Positions 39,880 to 53,699 are shown, counted from the first letter of the stretch. The stretch is 64,000 bases of DNA from Megaleporinus macrocephalus (GCA_021613375.1 CM038711.1:19825694-19889693), one strand, 5' to 3'. Notes: generated by a model from the letters alone, not told the origin. Made by a program: numbers and translations.

Positions 39880-41093
39880 CAGCCGGTCACATGAGCATGA
39901 CCATCCCGTCAAGCTTGTTCCACACTGTTTGTGGGTGACATCGCCCGTGGACACGGACTTGCAGAATGTGGTGAGAGACGGGCAAAACAAGGGGTCGCCA
40001 TGGCAACAGGCTAGGACTAGTGCACTGGAAGAAGGGTGGGGAGGGCATACATGAGATTGGAGAGGGGATACAGAGAGATAAGGGACATGGAGTTGCATAT
40101 GGATATCTATACGTTTATATGGAAAAGCCTATCATTACAGCACATGTAAATAAATTAATCTATTTAGTACAAAGTAAAACAGATGCAAGAAAAAGAAAAG
40201 GGGAGGAGAGGGGGAGAGACAGAGAGAGAGATGTAGACTGGGTTGTGAATGTCAGCAGCTCCAGTAAAAGCTTCACACCTGACTGAAGATGTGTAAGCCA
40301 GCTGGCCATTTCAGCTAGAGGCCACAGGGCTGAAAAAAGTGTGTTCAGTGTCAACAAGGACACATACTTCCTCTAGTGAAACATGCAGCGTCATAGCCAA
40401 GACCACAACTTTCACACGTCAAAACCTCTCAGCGTGAATTCACACCATTTAGAACGTGACTGACGAGCTGCTGAATGTCCAGCAACCTGCCTCACTTGGT
40501 CACACAGCAGTCCCTCTAGAACCTTCCAGAAAAACTAAAATCTACCTGGACTCTATGGTAAAGAGGGCAGGATGGCCAATTTTTTGGCTCAGAACTTGAA
40601 GAGATTTTGATTAATGGAGATGCCTTGAACACACTGGGGCTGCGGTGTAGGTGATTAATTACTCATGCGCTAATTACTGCGGGCTGCAACAAATATTCAA
40701 TAATATTTACTATAAAAAGGAAAGTAATTTGAATAACCAAAGCTTTAACAGGTTTTATAAAATACACATTTGTTCTGCACACTCAATGCTAGCTCACACA
40801 CAGTCTCTAGCTCTGAACTCCACACTCATTAAAGACTACTTGACCATTATTTTCCTAACTGAGGCAACACACTGTCTTTATCCAGGTCGGTTCCATTTAA
40901 AATGATTGCTCTAGTGTTTGGTAGCTGCCTGAGAGAGAGGAAACATCCTAGTTTAGCACATGCTGTGGCATAAATTAATCAGGCTTCAATTACTGAAAAT
41001 AGAAAAAAATAGTTGTCATAAATTTTGAAATAATAATAATAATAATAATAAACAGTTCTTATTCAATAATTAATAATGTTTATGCTTTTATAC

Positions 41094-41127
41094 AATAATA
41101 ATAATAATAATTATTATTATTATTATT
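41094..41127. repeat. (AAT)n/(ATT)n perfect palindrome
   Basis: AAT repeats switch to ATT repeats at 41110/41111, giving a perfect 34-bp palindrome. A separate AAT run lies at about 41030-41050. Confidence 0.95.
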
Positions 41128-43122
41128 ATTGTTGTTGTTATAATACCTTTTGCAGCTATATATTTTATATGGTTACACACAGTCCTAGGCAGTCCTAGGC
41201 ATATCACTATAATAAAGTTTAAAAGCCCAGTTTTGGTCCAATGAGCTGGGATTCTATAGCATCAAACAGTAAACAAACAAACAAACTCATTGTGAATAAT
41301 GTCTTTGTACATGTATTGATAACAATGGCTCAGTGCTCAGTGCTTGTTCAGGGTGGTGTGAATCCACACTGACACATATTCTGATGCATTCCAGCACCAG
41401 ACCATGATAAGCAGACACACACACAACTATGCAGCTGCTATCTGTCACCTCAGTGCATACGGTACTGGGCTCTGGAAGTCATCATTTCTCTGCTAATCCA
41501 GCGCGGTTTCCTGTGAAGTAATGTAACCTGGAAACAAACAACCTTTCTCCTTTTAGACCTTATATATATCAGCCTACAGCCACACAGTATTTCAGATGGC
41601 TTTTTTCTTCGTATTGATTGATAGCACCAGGTTGATCCAAATAAATTGCCACTTCCTGAACAGGTCAAACAATGGCTCGGCTCCTTTACTCAGAAAGCAA
41701 AGACGCTCTCAAAGAAAGGAATTATGGGATTAAGAATCCTGCCCAGGGTCAGTTTAATCAACGTCGGAAGCAATATGCCACAAATCATCTTATGACTCTT
41801 GAACTCTGCTCTAGTGAGCTCGTAAAAACAAAGAAAATGAGCATGCAGACAATATGTCTGTCATACAGTAATTGTGCTGTGTCATACAGAGTGTCGGCCT
41901 CATTGCATTGTCGTCACATCACATCTTGAGCCTACACAGATAGCAATCCTTTAAAGGTGGTGAGGAATCATGTGGGACTCTCTTGAAAACACTAGCTTAG
42001 GCTCACTCTGTAGATTCATCCTGTAGAGGGTGGAAATTCCAAGTACCACTCAAAAGGGCACTGGCATTAAAGTTGTTAGCTTAGATGTTTAGTCTGTCAC
42101 TAGCGCATGGCAAATCTATTTGAAGACAAATCTGAAAGACTATAAAATAGTTTTACCATCTCTGTCATGCAGACAGTATAATTACACGGTATTGTGAATC
42201 ACAATGAGACTGCTGAGTGGAAAGAGGGTATTTCAGAGGGTTTCAGAGCTAGCTGAGCGTCAACGATGCGTGGGGGTGGTCAAATGATCTTATTGGTTAG
42301 TATTTGTCGAAAGATCAGAGGAGATTTCAGAGGCAGGCAAAAGTCATTAGAGTTCAAACTAAGATTGCAGGTAAGGTTACATCTCAATGGGGTATCGGCG
42401 CTGACGCCGGAACTTAAGGCTAGTGCAGGTTGTTGCAGAGGGAGCAGACATTAAAGAGATACATGGAAGGAACTCCATGTACCCTGGTGTAATGTTAGCA
42501 CAGGCTAGAGTCTTCGCAGTTTAGCCTTTCGTAGCATGGTCTCAAGGCCTGGTGCTCTGAATCTGCTAAAATTGCTGCTACTGACACTAATGTTTAGTAA
42601 AGTCCAGCAGAGTCTGACACTGAAATGTAAGCATGAAATTAGACTCTGCAACATTTTTTCTTACATGTAAGACCACAGGTGTATCTATAAAGTGTTTAGT
42701 TCTGCTCTTCTGCACAAAAAATGTTTACTTCAGTTTTTTAACATTGTTTCTTTATGATATATAGTAAATACACTAACCGTATTACCTGCCTCCACTACAA
42801 CCCCAACACGCTCCTCTTGACGCTGGTGCAGCCTGTTAACCTCTCAGTATAATAAATACCAAGTCAAATTAATCTACAACACTGTTTAGTGTTCTTGGCA
42901 TTGGTGATTTTATAAAACCCATGTTTTCCCCCTCATGTTTTTCTTATTTATTCCTCTTGTGCTACTGTAGTTTCCAGTGTGCTTTTGTATTTCTCGTTTA
43001 GCTTTCTACTTCCCTATACACTGTCAATGTTTTGCATGTTTCTTGTACATCAGTTCAACTGTATTACTGGTCACGTATGCATATTTGCGATTGTGTGTAC
43101 GCATCAGCTTTAGCACACTCAC

Positions 43123-43264
43123 TTTGCGCTCCTTATCCCCGTACTCCAGGCCAAGGGTGTCCATGGCACGGACGATGGCAGCCAGGGACTGGATGGTATT
43201 ACTGTAGACCACAGGCTTATACTGCTTCACATCATCTCCAGAGAAGCCATCCTCATGGATAATC
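43123..43264 (-). CDS. gnao1: G-protein alpha-o subunit, exon 3 (helical domain, first part)
   Basis: This 142-bp exon encodes about residues 54-101: [20 protein letters not shown], then [20 protein letters not shown], then YGDKERK. It covers linker 1 and helix alpha-A of the all-helical domain. The pieces [13 protein letters not shown] and [15 protein letters not shown] are typical of Galpha-o; Galpha-i has different residues at these places. Compared from memory with human GNAO1 I see only conservative changes (Glu to Asp after FSG, Ile to Leu before EYGD). The first base completes Lys54, the exon ends in phase 0 on AAA, and the donor is GTGAGT. The acceptor tract is unusual: a TG-rich run (GTTTGTGTTTAG) rather than a C/T-rich tract. 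Plus-strand open frames across this exon are antisense shadows. Confidence 0.97.
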
Positions 43265-44284
43265 CTAAACACAAACACAAACACACTGCATGTTAGAGAA
43301 AGTATAGACACTCAGTACAGAGAGAGTACAGACACATGCGCACAGAATCATTGCATTGCCATTTTGCCAGTTTTTCTGTGTTTCCAGCCTTGAAGTGAAA
43401 TAGCTTCTGGTGTATGAATGTGTGAACGTGTGTGCGCGAGTGTGAACTGGGAGAGAGATCAACGATTCTCTACACGCTCAAACATCAATGCCAAATGCCA
43501 TACAGAAGGCAGATGCATAGACAATATCCCACTGAAACAAACACACACACACACACACTGCAGGCCACGACACTCTCACACACACCAGCCAGGAGCTTTG
43601 CAAAGGCAGTCTAACACCACTGCAACGATACAACCTAACAGCAATACTGCTGGGGAACATGCCTCGTACACTGCAGCCTTTTTTTGGGTGTGCAGAATTT
43701 TTTCTCCCCAGCACTGAACTACACCACACAGACACAAAACCATAAGATGGACAGAAAACATAAATGGGACAAAGTGCAAAAATACTAATTAGAAAAACAG
43801 AATTCTGTATAGAAAACGTTAAAATTACACTTCTAATCGCGGCTCCCTTTAAAAGACAGCCTTTCATTAGTCGTATCTCAAAGTTATGGAAGCAGCTGAG
43901 AAAGGCTGCAATTCATGACAGTCACATCACTGAATGCGGCCGAGAACGCGGCTTTGTTTGTAAGAAACCGAAGGACTCAGCTGGCATATAATTCAAGACC
44001 TTCAGACGCCCACAGTCCTTCAAGCACACGCAACAGCGTTTGGAACAGCCACGAGTGGAGAGATGGTCCAACTTTAGAATTTATAATGAAATGAAGTGTC
44101 AATTCTAAATGTAAAATTTAAACGTATCATGTTGTTTAAGCCTATAAACTGTCTGACATGTCTGTCTCAACTGTGCATGAGTAAGCACTGAAGAGGAGCC
44201 TTCATATTCCAAAGCTAGGCAGGTCCTTCCTTACTCGTTTGCAGCCTTCAATAAAATCTACTCGTTTTTCTATATAAATATAGA

Positions 44285-44362
44285 TCTCTAGTTGTTAGCA
44301 TAAGGACCACGAAAAACCTCAATGCAGGTATGTTTCGGGGTCCTCATGCTAATAACTAGAGA
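44285..44362. repeat. Imperfect inverted repeat (hairpin)
   Basis: The arms 44285-44308 and 44339-44362 pair at 22 of 24 bases, starting TCTCTAGTTGTTAGCATAAG, and some pairing continues inward through CGAAA. The loop is about 30 bases. No target duplication is seen and the family is unknown. Confidence 0.8.
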
Positions 44363-45984
44363 AGTCAGAAACTGTCCTATCCTGGCTCTGCCCAAAAATG
44401 TGATCCCCCGCAAGGTTTTGTCTTTTGCTCAGTCAGTTAGAGAGCTTTTTAATATCAAAGATGCCAGCTAGTGTTCCTATTAGGACCAGAATCAAGAAAC
44501 CATTCCACCTTCACCAAGACTTTGAAACCCAGACCACAGAATGTCAGTGCGTACTTCAAAGCAATCCAAACAAATTAAGAAAAGCTACTCTACCCCCCAA
44601 AAGCTACCCAATATTCTTCGGTGCATTTCCCGTCCTGCTACACCGCAACCGAACAGCTGCTGAAAATAACTATTCAGATCTTCTGCTGAAGTTGCAACAA
44701 ACGTTCAAATCCCTAATCTTTCCACTCTGCAGCAGAAAAGAGCACACAAGCAAACAAAGGGGGTCTTCAGCCACAGGTGACGGATCTGTAACGCGTAACC
44801 TGCTGTGCTAATTGATTGTAATCCAGAGGGCGGTGGGTGTTCGGGGCGTTTATATGCGTCGTCAGACTGAATCTGTGACTCACTCCCTCTGAGGTTTTGA
44901 CTCAGACTGCCACCATAGAGTCTCCCAAGAGCTCATAATTTAACATAACATAAAGACAGCTGTATAATTGTGGAAGAGTGGACGCTAAACAAACCTAAGA
45001 CCCTCCTAACCCTGAAAAACACACACAAAAACAAAACTGTTCAGATGTACTACAGCCAGGTAAGTAACTTAGAATCTCACTTTTACAGAATATATATTTC
45101 AAATATAAAGTTACGCAAGAACCAAGTAATCATGCGGTTTTCAACTTTCAAAGTTTTTACATCACAGATTTTGCAAAGGAAACTACACCAGTTGTTCAGT
45201 TTTACAGACAGAAAGGTCTTGGTGCAAATACTTGAAGATGATCAGAGAAATCAGAATAGACAAATTCCTCATATTCAGCAAGTTGTAAATCCAGAAATTC
45301 CAAGAGCTAACTAACGCACCATTATATTCGCATTAAAAACCAGTTAAAATCCAATACCAATTCCATTCATAGTTCAAACCTCCATTAACCACATACAACC
45401 TTTCTTGCACAACTTGTCAGAACACTGAGCCAAGATGGTGGCACAAAAGCTGCCAGTGTCTCAGTTTCCTCACTCTGAGCGGAAACTAAGAGCAACACTG
45501 GCTCTCTCAGGTGACCGTTCAATTATTCAAAGGTTAAAAATAACGCACGAATGTTTAGGGTCCTCTGAAAGTCAAAATATAAATAAGGCCTGGCTTCCTG
45601 TTCCCAGGGGAGGAGGAAAGCATTGATCTGTTTCAAATACGAGACTGAAAGAAGAGCTTCACTGACAGGTTTATTTCCTGTCCTCTACTCACACACACAT
45701 GCACTTTAGCCACTAACCGACTGCCTGAGGGCACACAACTGACCTACACTGTATAAAACCCAGTACAGGTATGCGGGTATATGCGTGGGTGTATTTTAGG
45801 ACTCTGCAATCCGTGGACATGCGGGAGCTTCCTATGAGGGTCACAACACACAGACAGTTTTTTCTTAGTACACACCCATTATCATTCATTTACAGGTGAC
45901 ACTAAGGTCTTCACTCCCTTTAAATGCATTCTCTCTTCGTCTCATATATTCTGACTGTTCATTAATAATCAGTATTTATATACA

Positions 45985-45989
<5 letters not shown>

Positions 45990-46020
<31 letters not shown>
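45990..46020. repeat. (TA)n microsatellite
   Basis: A pure AT/TA run after ACTGTGT. Confidence 0.95.
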
Positions 46021-46023
<3 letters not shown>

Positions 46024-46328
46024 AGGATTCTATATAAATTCAAAGACCGCTGAATAACACAGAAATGACTGGATTGTGTTGGCAGACACACTTCTGCTTG
46101 TGTAACTGTAAACGGATAACAAAATCTGTCTCTGGACATTTCTGAATATGGTTTGAGCGATCTGATCCTAATCCACTAACAAAGTGTCCTGGGGGATTAT
46201 GCAGTCAAGTGAAATCCCGACATGATCCAATCAACAAAAACACCAGTTAATGCAAGGTTTATAAATATTTCTGTACGGTCGAGAGTGAATATGTTAAAAA
46301 AAACACAACAGAATCACATACATGTGTG

Positions 46329-46397
<69 letters not shown>
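46329..46397. repeat. (GT)n(AT)n compound microsatellite
   Basis: A GT run of about 12 units, a short GTATGT transition, then about 19 TA units. Confidence 0.95.
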
Positions 46398-46402
<5 letters not shown>

Positions 46403-48413
46403 TAAAGATTTTTTTTTTGTTTTTATTTATATATTCAGTTTCAGTAGAGCTAAGATTGTTTTGGTACTGACAAAATGGAATGTTTAATCATTTATTTGAA
46501 TAAAATAAACATAATTAAGGCACAGGGTGACTTTAAACCAATTTGGTGGAATAATCCATATTTATGCAAAAATTCACAATTAAGTACATTCATTAAAAGC
46601 ACTTACAGTTTCCAGAAATTCATTCTGTTTGGTTTTTAGCAGATATTTTGAATATGAAGCCTGACACATTGTCAGCCTTTTGTTTCACACATGCTACAAG
46701 GCCATTTGGTAATTATCTGCTCCACAGCCCCAGCAAGCTTTCACGAACACTGTCAATCTGTAAAAGGGTTTCTGAAATAAATAAATAAATCAGTTAAAAA
46801 GGCCAAAAATGGACCAGCCACTTAATAACTATGAATGTATGAAACAGCAAACAACAAGACTAGCTTGACGTGTACTAAAATGACAAATGTACAAATTAAC
46901 AAATGATGTACAGGTACACCGTAAAAGTCACAGGAGGGCGGCAGGTTATTTTATACTATGTAACCTATATAATATAATATAATGGCTATAATTAGAAAGT
47001 TAACAGTGAAGTTAATGCTATATAACACTTCTTCACTGTTGACTCTAAATGAACAATAAACGATGGAAAATCTGTTTTAGCAAAAGGAATATAACTGAAA
47101 CAAACATACAAAAAAACCCCACAAAATTTTCAGACATCTTAATGTTTGAATATGTTGGGTGATGCACACTATAATCAGAAACTGGATTTTTAAAATGTTG
47201 TCTTCGTGCTTTGTTTGGGTGTGAAGTATTGCTGTGCACAGTAAAAATGAGGTTTTCTTCATACTATACTGGGTGTTTTATTTGCTCCCGGTCAGAGATA
47301 AATGTGTTGCTCCTGTACATAATCAATTCACGGGCCTGCACTAAATAATAAAATATGTTGTGCTGTTACACTCCTAACAGAAACCTATATTGTCCATAAT
47401 CACCCCATCATCTTTACCTAGCTCACACCACGCTTAGTTTTAGAGGTTTTGGCAAAATCCAGCAGATACAGTAAAGACAGTGTGAGGTGAAGAACAGTAA
47501 AGTTGTGTTCACGTTCTCATAGAAAACGTGCAAGCAATTACTAAAGTAACTACAGCAGTAATTTAACCACTCCAACTCTCGAGGAGCCCATTAAAAGAAC
47601 TCAAACAGACATGCCAAGCACTGAGTGGACACTATGTTGCTGATTAGTATGCAATTTAGGAATGCATGTATGTATGTATGATTAGTATGGAATAAAAACT
47701 TTAATTATAGGCATGTTGTGCAGAGTTCTTTGATCTGAAATGGTTATTGGGAGGTAATAAAAAACACTACATAATTCCCAAACTGTGCGTAACATCAAAA
47801 CCCAAGATCAAGACCAGGCAACACACTGCTCAGAGCCACACTAAACCTCTAAAGGTCAAGGCCGGAACTGAGACTAATTCATAGACCAGACAAAACCAAG
47901 ACTAAGAGGCTAATAAGTGGAACAACATACCAGGAGAGCCATTATTACCTGGAAAAACGTTGCCAAACATAGCAGCCATCTTGGAAAGAGTAAATCAGAG
48001 ATGAATCTGTTGTTATATCAGCCCTACTAATATATTAGTATCAGAGGCATATTTGGACAGTTATACTGACACGGAACAAGGTTATGTTGGAGGAGTGGGC
48101 TCAGATTTTGCTTCTAAACAATGTTTGGACTTTGGGTACATTTGGTAAACTAAAAAAGAAATCTGTTTTACTGTTTAGCTCAGCTTCTATGTCACTGCTA
48201 ACGCACAAGTACAGAGCATGTTTCACACGCCTAAACCATCCATTTGCTTTTCTACCACTAGGACTGGTCCGATAGACAACGGCATCGTCCACCATCAACA
48301 ACTGAACGATATCACAATGTTGAACATGCATCGTGCTACCACACTCCCACCCCCTGGTCCACAGCAACAGTAGGTACATTTCAGTTTAGTCAGATACAGG
48401 CATAAAATGAGGG

Positions 48414-48911
48414 CAGGGGCGACGCGTCGGCGTAATCGATGACGTAATCGGTTATGCAATTACGCCGATTAGCATAACGTGCATCAATGCATCACAAAGA
48501 TGGCCGCGCTTATTGAAAGCATGGATTTATCCGTAGCGCAAGCTGCATGTAGAAACAATCGCTCATGTACATCTAAAGTTGTGGGAGTGTTTCACACAGA
48601 AACACTACAGTGTGGTGCTCTGTCAGCTCTGCACAGTGGAGATGATCACAACAGTACAACTGCTATACACGAGCACTTGAAGCGCAAACATCCCGTAGCA
48701 CTTTATCAACACGGCAGCAAGACAGCACCACTTACTAGTTTTTCTTATTTTAGCAGATTATTTTAAGATTATTAACACTTGTAATATGTTTCTTTCAGTA
48801 GTAGTCATTTCAAAATATGCATTGCTAACCGTTTCTTAGATTAGATTAATCGACTAATTGGAAAAAAAAAATAGATTAATCGATTAAGGAATTAATAATT
48901 AGGTGCAGCCG
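48414..48911 (+). mobile_element. hAT-like element remnant with BED-finger fragment
   Basis: The left part (CAGGGGCGACGCGTCGG, then repeated CGTAATCGAT/GACGTAATCG units) and the right part (repeated GATTAATCGA units ending GGTGCAGCC) are the terminal regions of a common fish hAT group. Between them lies a short plus-strand frame with a degenerate BED zinc finger. The body is far shorter than an autonomous element. No target duplication could be identified and both edges are approximate. Confidence 0.65.
48500..48766 (+). pseudogene. Degenerate hAT/ZBED1-like BED-finger fragment
   Basis: The frame from the ATG at 48500 runs to a TAA at 48764-48766. It contains STTAIHEHLKRKHPVALY, which matches the second half of the BED zinc finger of ZBED1-type hAT transposases, usually (S/T)xxMHEHLKRKHP. 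The preceding Cys-x2-Cys pair is not recognisable (only LQCGALSALH is present) and no catalytic domain follows. The transposase is about a tenth of the family's usual length, so this is a dead fragment. Confidence 0.65.
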
Positions 48912-51059
48912 AATCATTAAGTATTCTTTTTTCACAGCAAATGTTTAATGTAGAAATCTGTTTTTTTAAACCAGCATTTCAATAATACTCCTTTTCATTT
49001 TTAACTGTGGCAGCTAGCTACATTAGGGTCAAGCTCGTGGGGACAGCTCAGCGCTATCTGGGATGTCAGCTCTAATTTAAATAATTTAAATGTTTCGCTC
49101 ATAATAGGCATGTCAAATAACACTTTTACTGTGCACATCTGTGACATTTCATGGCTTAAACAATGTAATGGGTTAAAAAAGTTGATAAGTTAGGTTACAC
49201 TGGTAGTTGCATTTAATCAATGCGCATTTCAATGCTAACAATCAGGCTGAAGCTCTGTACTGTTTATTTTTGTAACATTGCTGTTGCTGCCATAATTTTA
49301 CCTTTACTTGGCTACTTGTACTGACAGCTGCAGACAGCACATTGTCCCAAAACGCTTCGTTGACATATAATTAGACAAAAAGAATGTTTAAAAATAAAGT
49401 ACACTTTCTTTGACTTCACCTAAAAACACAAACCAATGACACTTTAGTTCCCCAACTCAATATTTCAGGCATGATCAAAAAATAAGTTAAGACTAGGGAA
49501 AGATGGAAGAAAAGTAAGGAAACGATGAACGAGTAAGGGGAGATATGCTGCAAAGGGGCTCAAATATGAATAACACAGCCCCCCAAATACATTTTAGAAA
49601 TTCTGCAACTTGCTCGAATTTCTCTGCTGAAGGACAGTTACCACACGGCAACAATGGCATCACTGAGCAAATGCCATTGAAAGAAATACACAACAAGGCT
49701 CCATCTCCATAGCAGAAATTCCTAGTCAAGCTTCTTAAATAATAGTGGATTACACAGCCCACAACCCACACCAGGACTATCTGAGCTTGCTCACAAATAT
49801 CTCAGCTCATAAAAAGTCCTATGATCTGACAACACATTCATTTATTTTACTGTAGTACGAAGAGATGTTAGATCATGGTACATTAGTTATACCACTAAAT
49901 GAAATCCTTTCACCGAGGATCAATTTGCAGAAGGTAAATATCATGATTAGAGTTCATAGATGACTAATGGTACCACATTAACACACACAGAGAGCCACCA
50001 CGCCAGCCTGCATTGAACAGCCCTCAGGCTTCACGCATAAGACCCAGAGGAGAGCCAAGAAACGCAAGACAGACGGTCTGGAGAGTCCATGGAGAGTTTG
50101 TGCAAGGCGTATACTCGTTTTCTCCTTTCACCAACGAAGACTTACATCAGTATCATGGCGTGTGGGCGGAGGAGAGACATCATTACAGCTACATCCAGTT
50201 CAGAGGAGCTTATTACCGAGGAACTTATTGGGGTTGGGGGGGTGAGCGAGAGCGAGAGAAACTTGAAGTGTACACTGTTCATGCATGAAGACTTTCATTT
50301 CCCTCATTCCTAAACCACCCATCAGTGTGTTTGCATGGGGTGCTCCTGTGCATGCCCTCAAGGGGAAACAGGAGCCAGCCACAGTCATCTCCTGCTGACA
50401 GTTATTACAGAAACACACACAAAGCCCTCTGTGACCTGTGGTCGGGCCAAAAACATACACTTACTTCCACACAACAGTGACAAAAAGACCTTGAACCTCA
50501 AGCTTACAGACCTGTATATTCAGCAAAGGTGTTTTTGAATTTCTAGCAACAAAAACACAACAATTAAATGTCAACTATCAGTGTTAAACAAATTAGCAAT
50601 ATTCATATCACAAAACGTTCAATTATAAGATGTTCTATATGAATTTGCAATACTGTGTAAAAATGTAATTGGTAAAAGGTTTATTTGCGTTCTTGGTGCA
50701 TAAGACGGCCGTAATAAATCAGTTGAACAACACTGTGGATAACAACACTGACCCTCGTAAGGTTTAATTTCTTGGGCAAAACTCAACATTATGTTAATCT
50801 AGTCCTATAAACATGCCTGGATAAGAGCATCAGCAAAATATGTAAATGTACAAGGACATTTTTCAATGTTTATAAAGATATAATATGCAGTCAAATATAA
50901 TTTAAATGTTGTTATATGTCGCATCAGAATACTTAGCATGACGGTAGACAAAGCTACAAATTTGTACAGGCCATAAACAAAACTTGTGGCTGAGGTTAAA
51001 AATTTGTGTAGAGAATTAAAGAAATGTGTGTTATATATATAATGTTATATACATGATGA

Positions 51060-51065
<6 letters not shown>

Positions 51066-51113
<48 letters not shown>
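51066..51113. repeat. (TA)24 microsatellite
   Basis: A pure TA run in a very AT-rich stretch. Confidence 0.95.
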
Positions 51114-51120
<7 letters not shown>

Positions 51121-52260
51121 ATATACAGTATTTACAATCAAACATGCTTTAGTACAAGAAAAACAGTCCGATTTTGTCTTGCAGGGTAAACATTAGTTAA
51201 AAATCTACAAACATCTACAAAATATACAAACATTGACTCATGCATGTTTAGCAGCCTGAAGTTTATCCATAAACAGAGCTAGAAGCACTTTAAGTCACTT
51301 TTATCCTGGCTCAAAAAGAGAGATATGGCATTTTGTCACCTGTCGTAATTTTCAACACAAACAACCATTTGGAACACTGCTCCAATGCTAAATCTGCTGG
51401 GACAACTAAAATAACCGCATCATTCATTTAAATAAAACACACAAACAGAGCCCCATTTTCACCAGCTCCCCTATCTCTCCCTCTGGGCATATGTCATGGG
51501 TAAGAGCCCCCTTTGTCCTGACCATGTGTTTGAGTGGTGTGCCTGTCATCACTCCCCCTAGAAGCAGCCACTTATCCTGTCTTCTGCACCATCGGAACGT
51601 AAGGGCAGCGCTTCTATTTATAACTACAACAATCACAGCTCCACTTCCCCAATCTCCCCAACGCCTCACGGGTCAGTCCCCTCCATCCCTCAGGAGAGCA
51701 TTCCACCTCACCCCCTGGGGTCAAATCCTAATGTCCATCCGGCCAAACCCTGCCGGCTGACGCCTGGACGCATCAGTCCTATTCCCTCACACAAAATCAC
51801 ACTCAGACTACTGTGAATGCAATAATAAAATAATGACATTAGCATGTAAGCACCAAGATCAAGTTGTACACTCGGTCTTCAGGTGTTTTTTAATTTCCAC
51901 ATCCTCTTTCCAAATACTGGGCCAGCTGTTGAGCAGCATTAAAAGTGAAAACAGATGGTTGAAGATAATGGAACAAGAGTGATTGAACACAACTTACAGG
52001 CGAAATGCAACAAATTTTCTATAGCTTAGGAAGACGTCAATATCATTACCAGTCTCTTTACTCATACCCATACAGATTCACCTTTACCCAACATTACCAA
52101 TGCAGAGTGAACAATACTGCGTAAACCAACAAACGATTCAGGCTGGCATGGAAGTAGGATCAGCTCACACAGACAACTGTAATTTTTAACATTCTGTCTT
52201 GGTTTATTCCTGCCCAGAATACACTGTGAGACTTCAGCCCTTTTTTAAATTCACAAACTA

Positions 52261-52376
52261 CTTCCCCAAACCAGGTGGAGAGATGGAGGTGAAAAAGTCA
52301 CTACTGCTTCCTCAAAATGGGTAGAAAGATGGAGGTGAAAAAGTCACAGCCACTTCCTCAACATGGGTGGAGAAAC
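52261..52376. repeat. 46-bp minisatellite, 2.5 copies
   Basis: Units at 52261-52306 and 52307-52352, plus a partial unit from 52353, share CTTCCYCAAA, then AGATGGAGGTGAAAAAGTCA. The last piece reads CTTCCTCAACATGGGTGGAG. Confidence 0.9.
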
Positions 52377-52878
52377 AAAAGAGCCGATATCTGCTATTGC
52401 AGTCTGTAAATGGTGACTTTGCTGTTTGCCTGAGCACAATAGCAATGTACTAATGTTAATTTGGTAATAATTTAAACTGTCTTCGTAAAACAGACTATAG
52501 AGGCACCATACTGTACTACTGTGTATGTGCACAGTGTGTTTAGCCTAGCTGCTGAGTACTCCACGCACAGCATGTTATTTTGAAAGTAACAGTTATATTT
52601 GAAACTGTCTTGAGAGACAGCTGTCTGTAGAGGCTAGAAAGCACAGAGGGAGTTTGTACAGTGTCCCCAAAGACCCCAAAGAACAAGATTTCTAAAATCA
52701 CTCGCACAAGTTTGCCGGGCTTTGAGTACATTCAACCGGCCAAAAAGACTTAAACAACTCAAAGCATGAGTTCCTTGAATGCTTTAGCCTTGGATGTGAT
52801 TCCTGCAGTCACTGTGCTACAGAGACTGAAGATGGCACAGATGAGGAGCAATAGCCAAAACTACAAACTAAAGCTATA

Positions 52879-53582
52879 CAGAAGATGGAAAGATTGATCG
52901 GCTATGTATCGGTGTCGGCCGATCTTAATCAAAATATGCAATCGGTGATATTAAACAACTGAGAACAGTTTTCCTTTGCCTTGCGTCCATCTGGCAGCTT
53001 GTTGCCGTATGTGACACAGACTCATCCAGAGCGTTTTTTATATCTGTAAAATTTAAGTGTCTCATTGGGGAACCAAGACAAAGACATTTAACACTTCTAA
53101 TCTGATATGGTTTTAAGAGTACACCACGCGGCTGAATACAGTGAGTATCAGCAAACACGCACGCACAGCAAGCACAAAACAAACAACCCAGAACACCATG
53201 CAGACCAGATCTGACCGGTACGAACAGAACAGCAGCAGCAATTCAAGATCGACATTTAATGATTGCAGTTTTTTGTTTAAAATAACAGAGTCTGTGTTTA
53301 ATGACTGCAGTTTTTACTGCATTTATTTAATTAGCTTTTTACGTTTTAAATTAGGGGTCTAAATTAAATAATTGCAGTATTGGGGATATTTGTATGATTT
53401 ACTTTGTGTATTTACACAAAATATTATGCTGTTTCACATGAGCTCGTTAAAAATGGTAATAAACCAGTTTAGATCATGTTTGCGCTAATAACTACATGTA
53501 GCCCTGCCGTGGCATATGGCCCCGCCCTCTATCAGTATCGGCTATTGGCCGATTGCGCTGAAAGATGATTGGTCCATCTCTA
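52879..53582 (-). mobile_element. hAT-like non-autonomous element, copy 2 (inverted, shorter)
   Basis: This is the reverse-complement relative of the element at 12969-13894. Shared blocks include GGTTCCCCAATGAG with AAATGTCTTTGTCTT beside it, GTACCGGTCAGATCTG, the CCGATAGCC motif and the TAGAGATGGACC end (minus strand, at 53582). It is about 220 bp shorter. No clear target duplication is seen; the left end is degraded (AGAAGATGG), so that edge is approximate. Confidence 0.75.
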
Positions 53583-53699
53583 CATAGAACAAAACCTGCA
53601 CTTCTCCACTGCAAAGTTACTTGATCTAAAGTAACTAATGTAGACGCACAGCTAGCTAATGCACACTTACATTTCACCATTATGCACATTGCACTAACA

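Noticed and set aside
42977..43262. Plus-strand open frames across exon 3
   Set aside because: Antisense shadows of the conserved Galpha-o exon.
44425..44811. 128-codon plus-strand frame in intron 2
   Set aside because: No domain, AT-rich composition, and no conserved splice sites.
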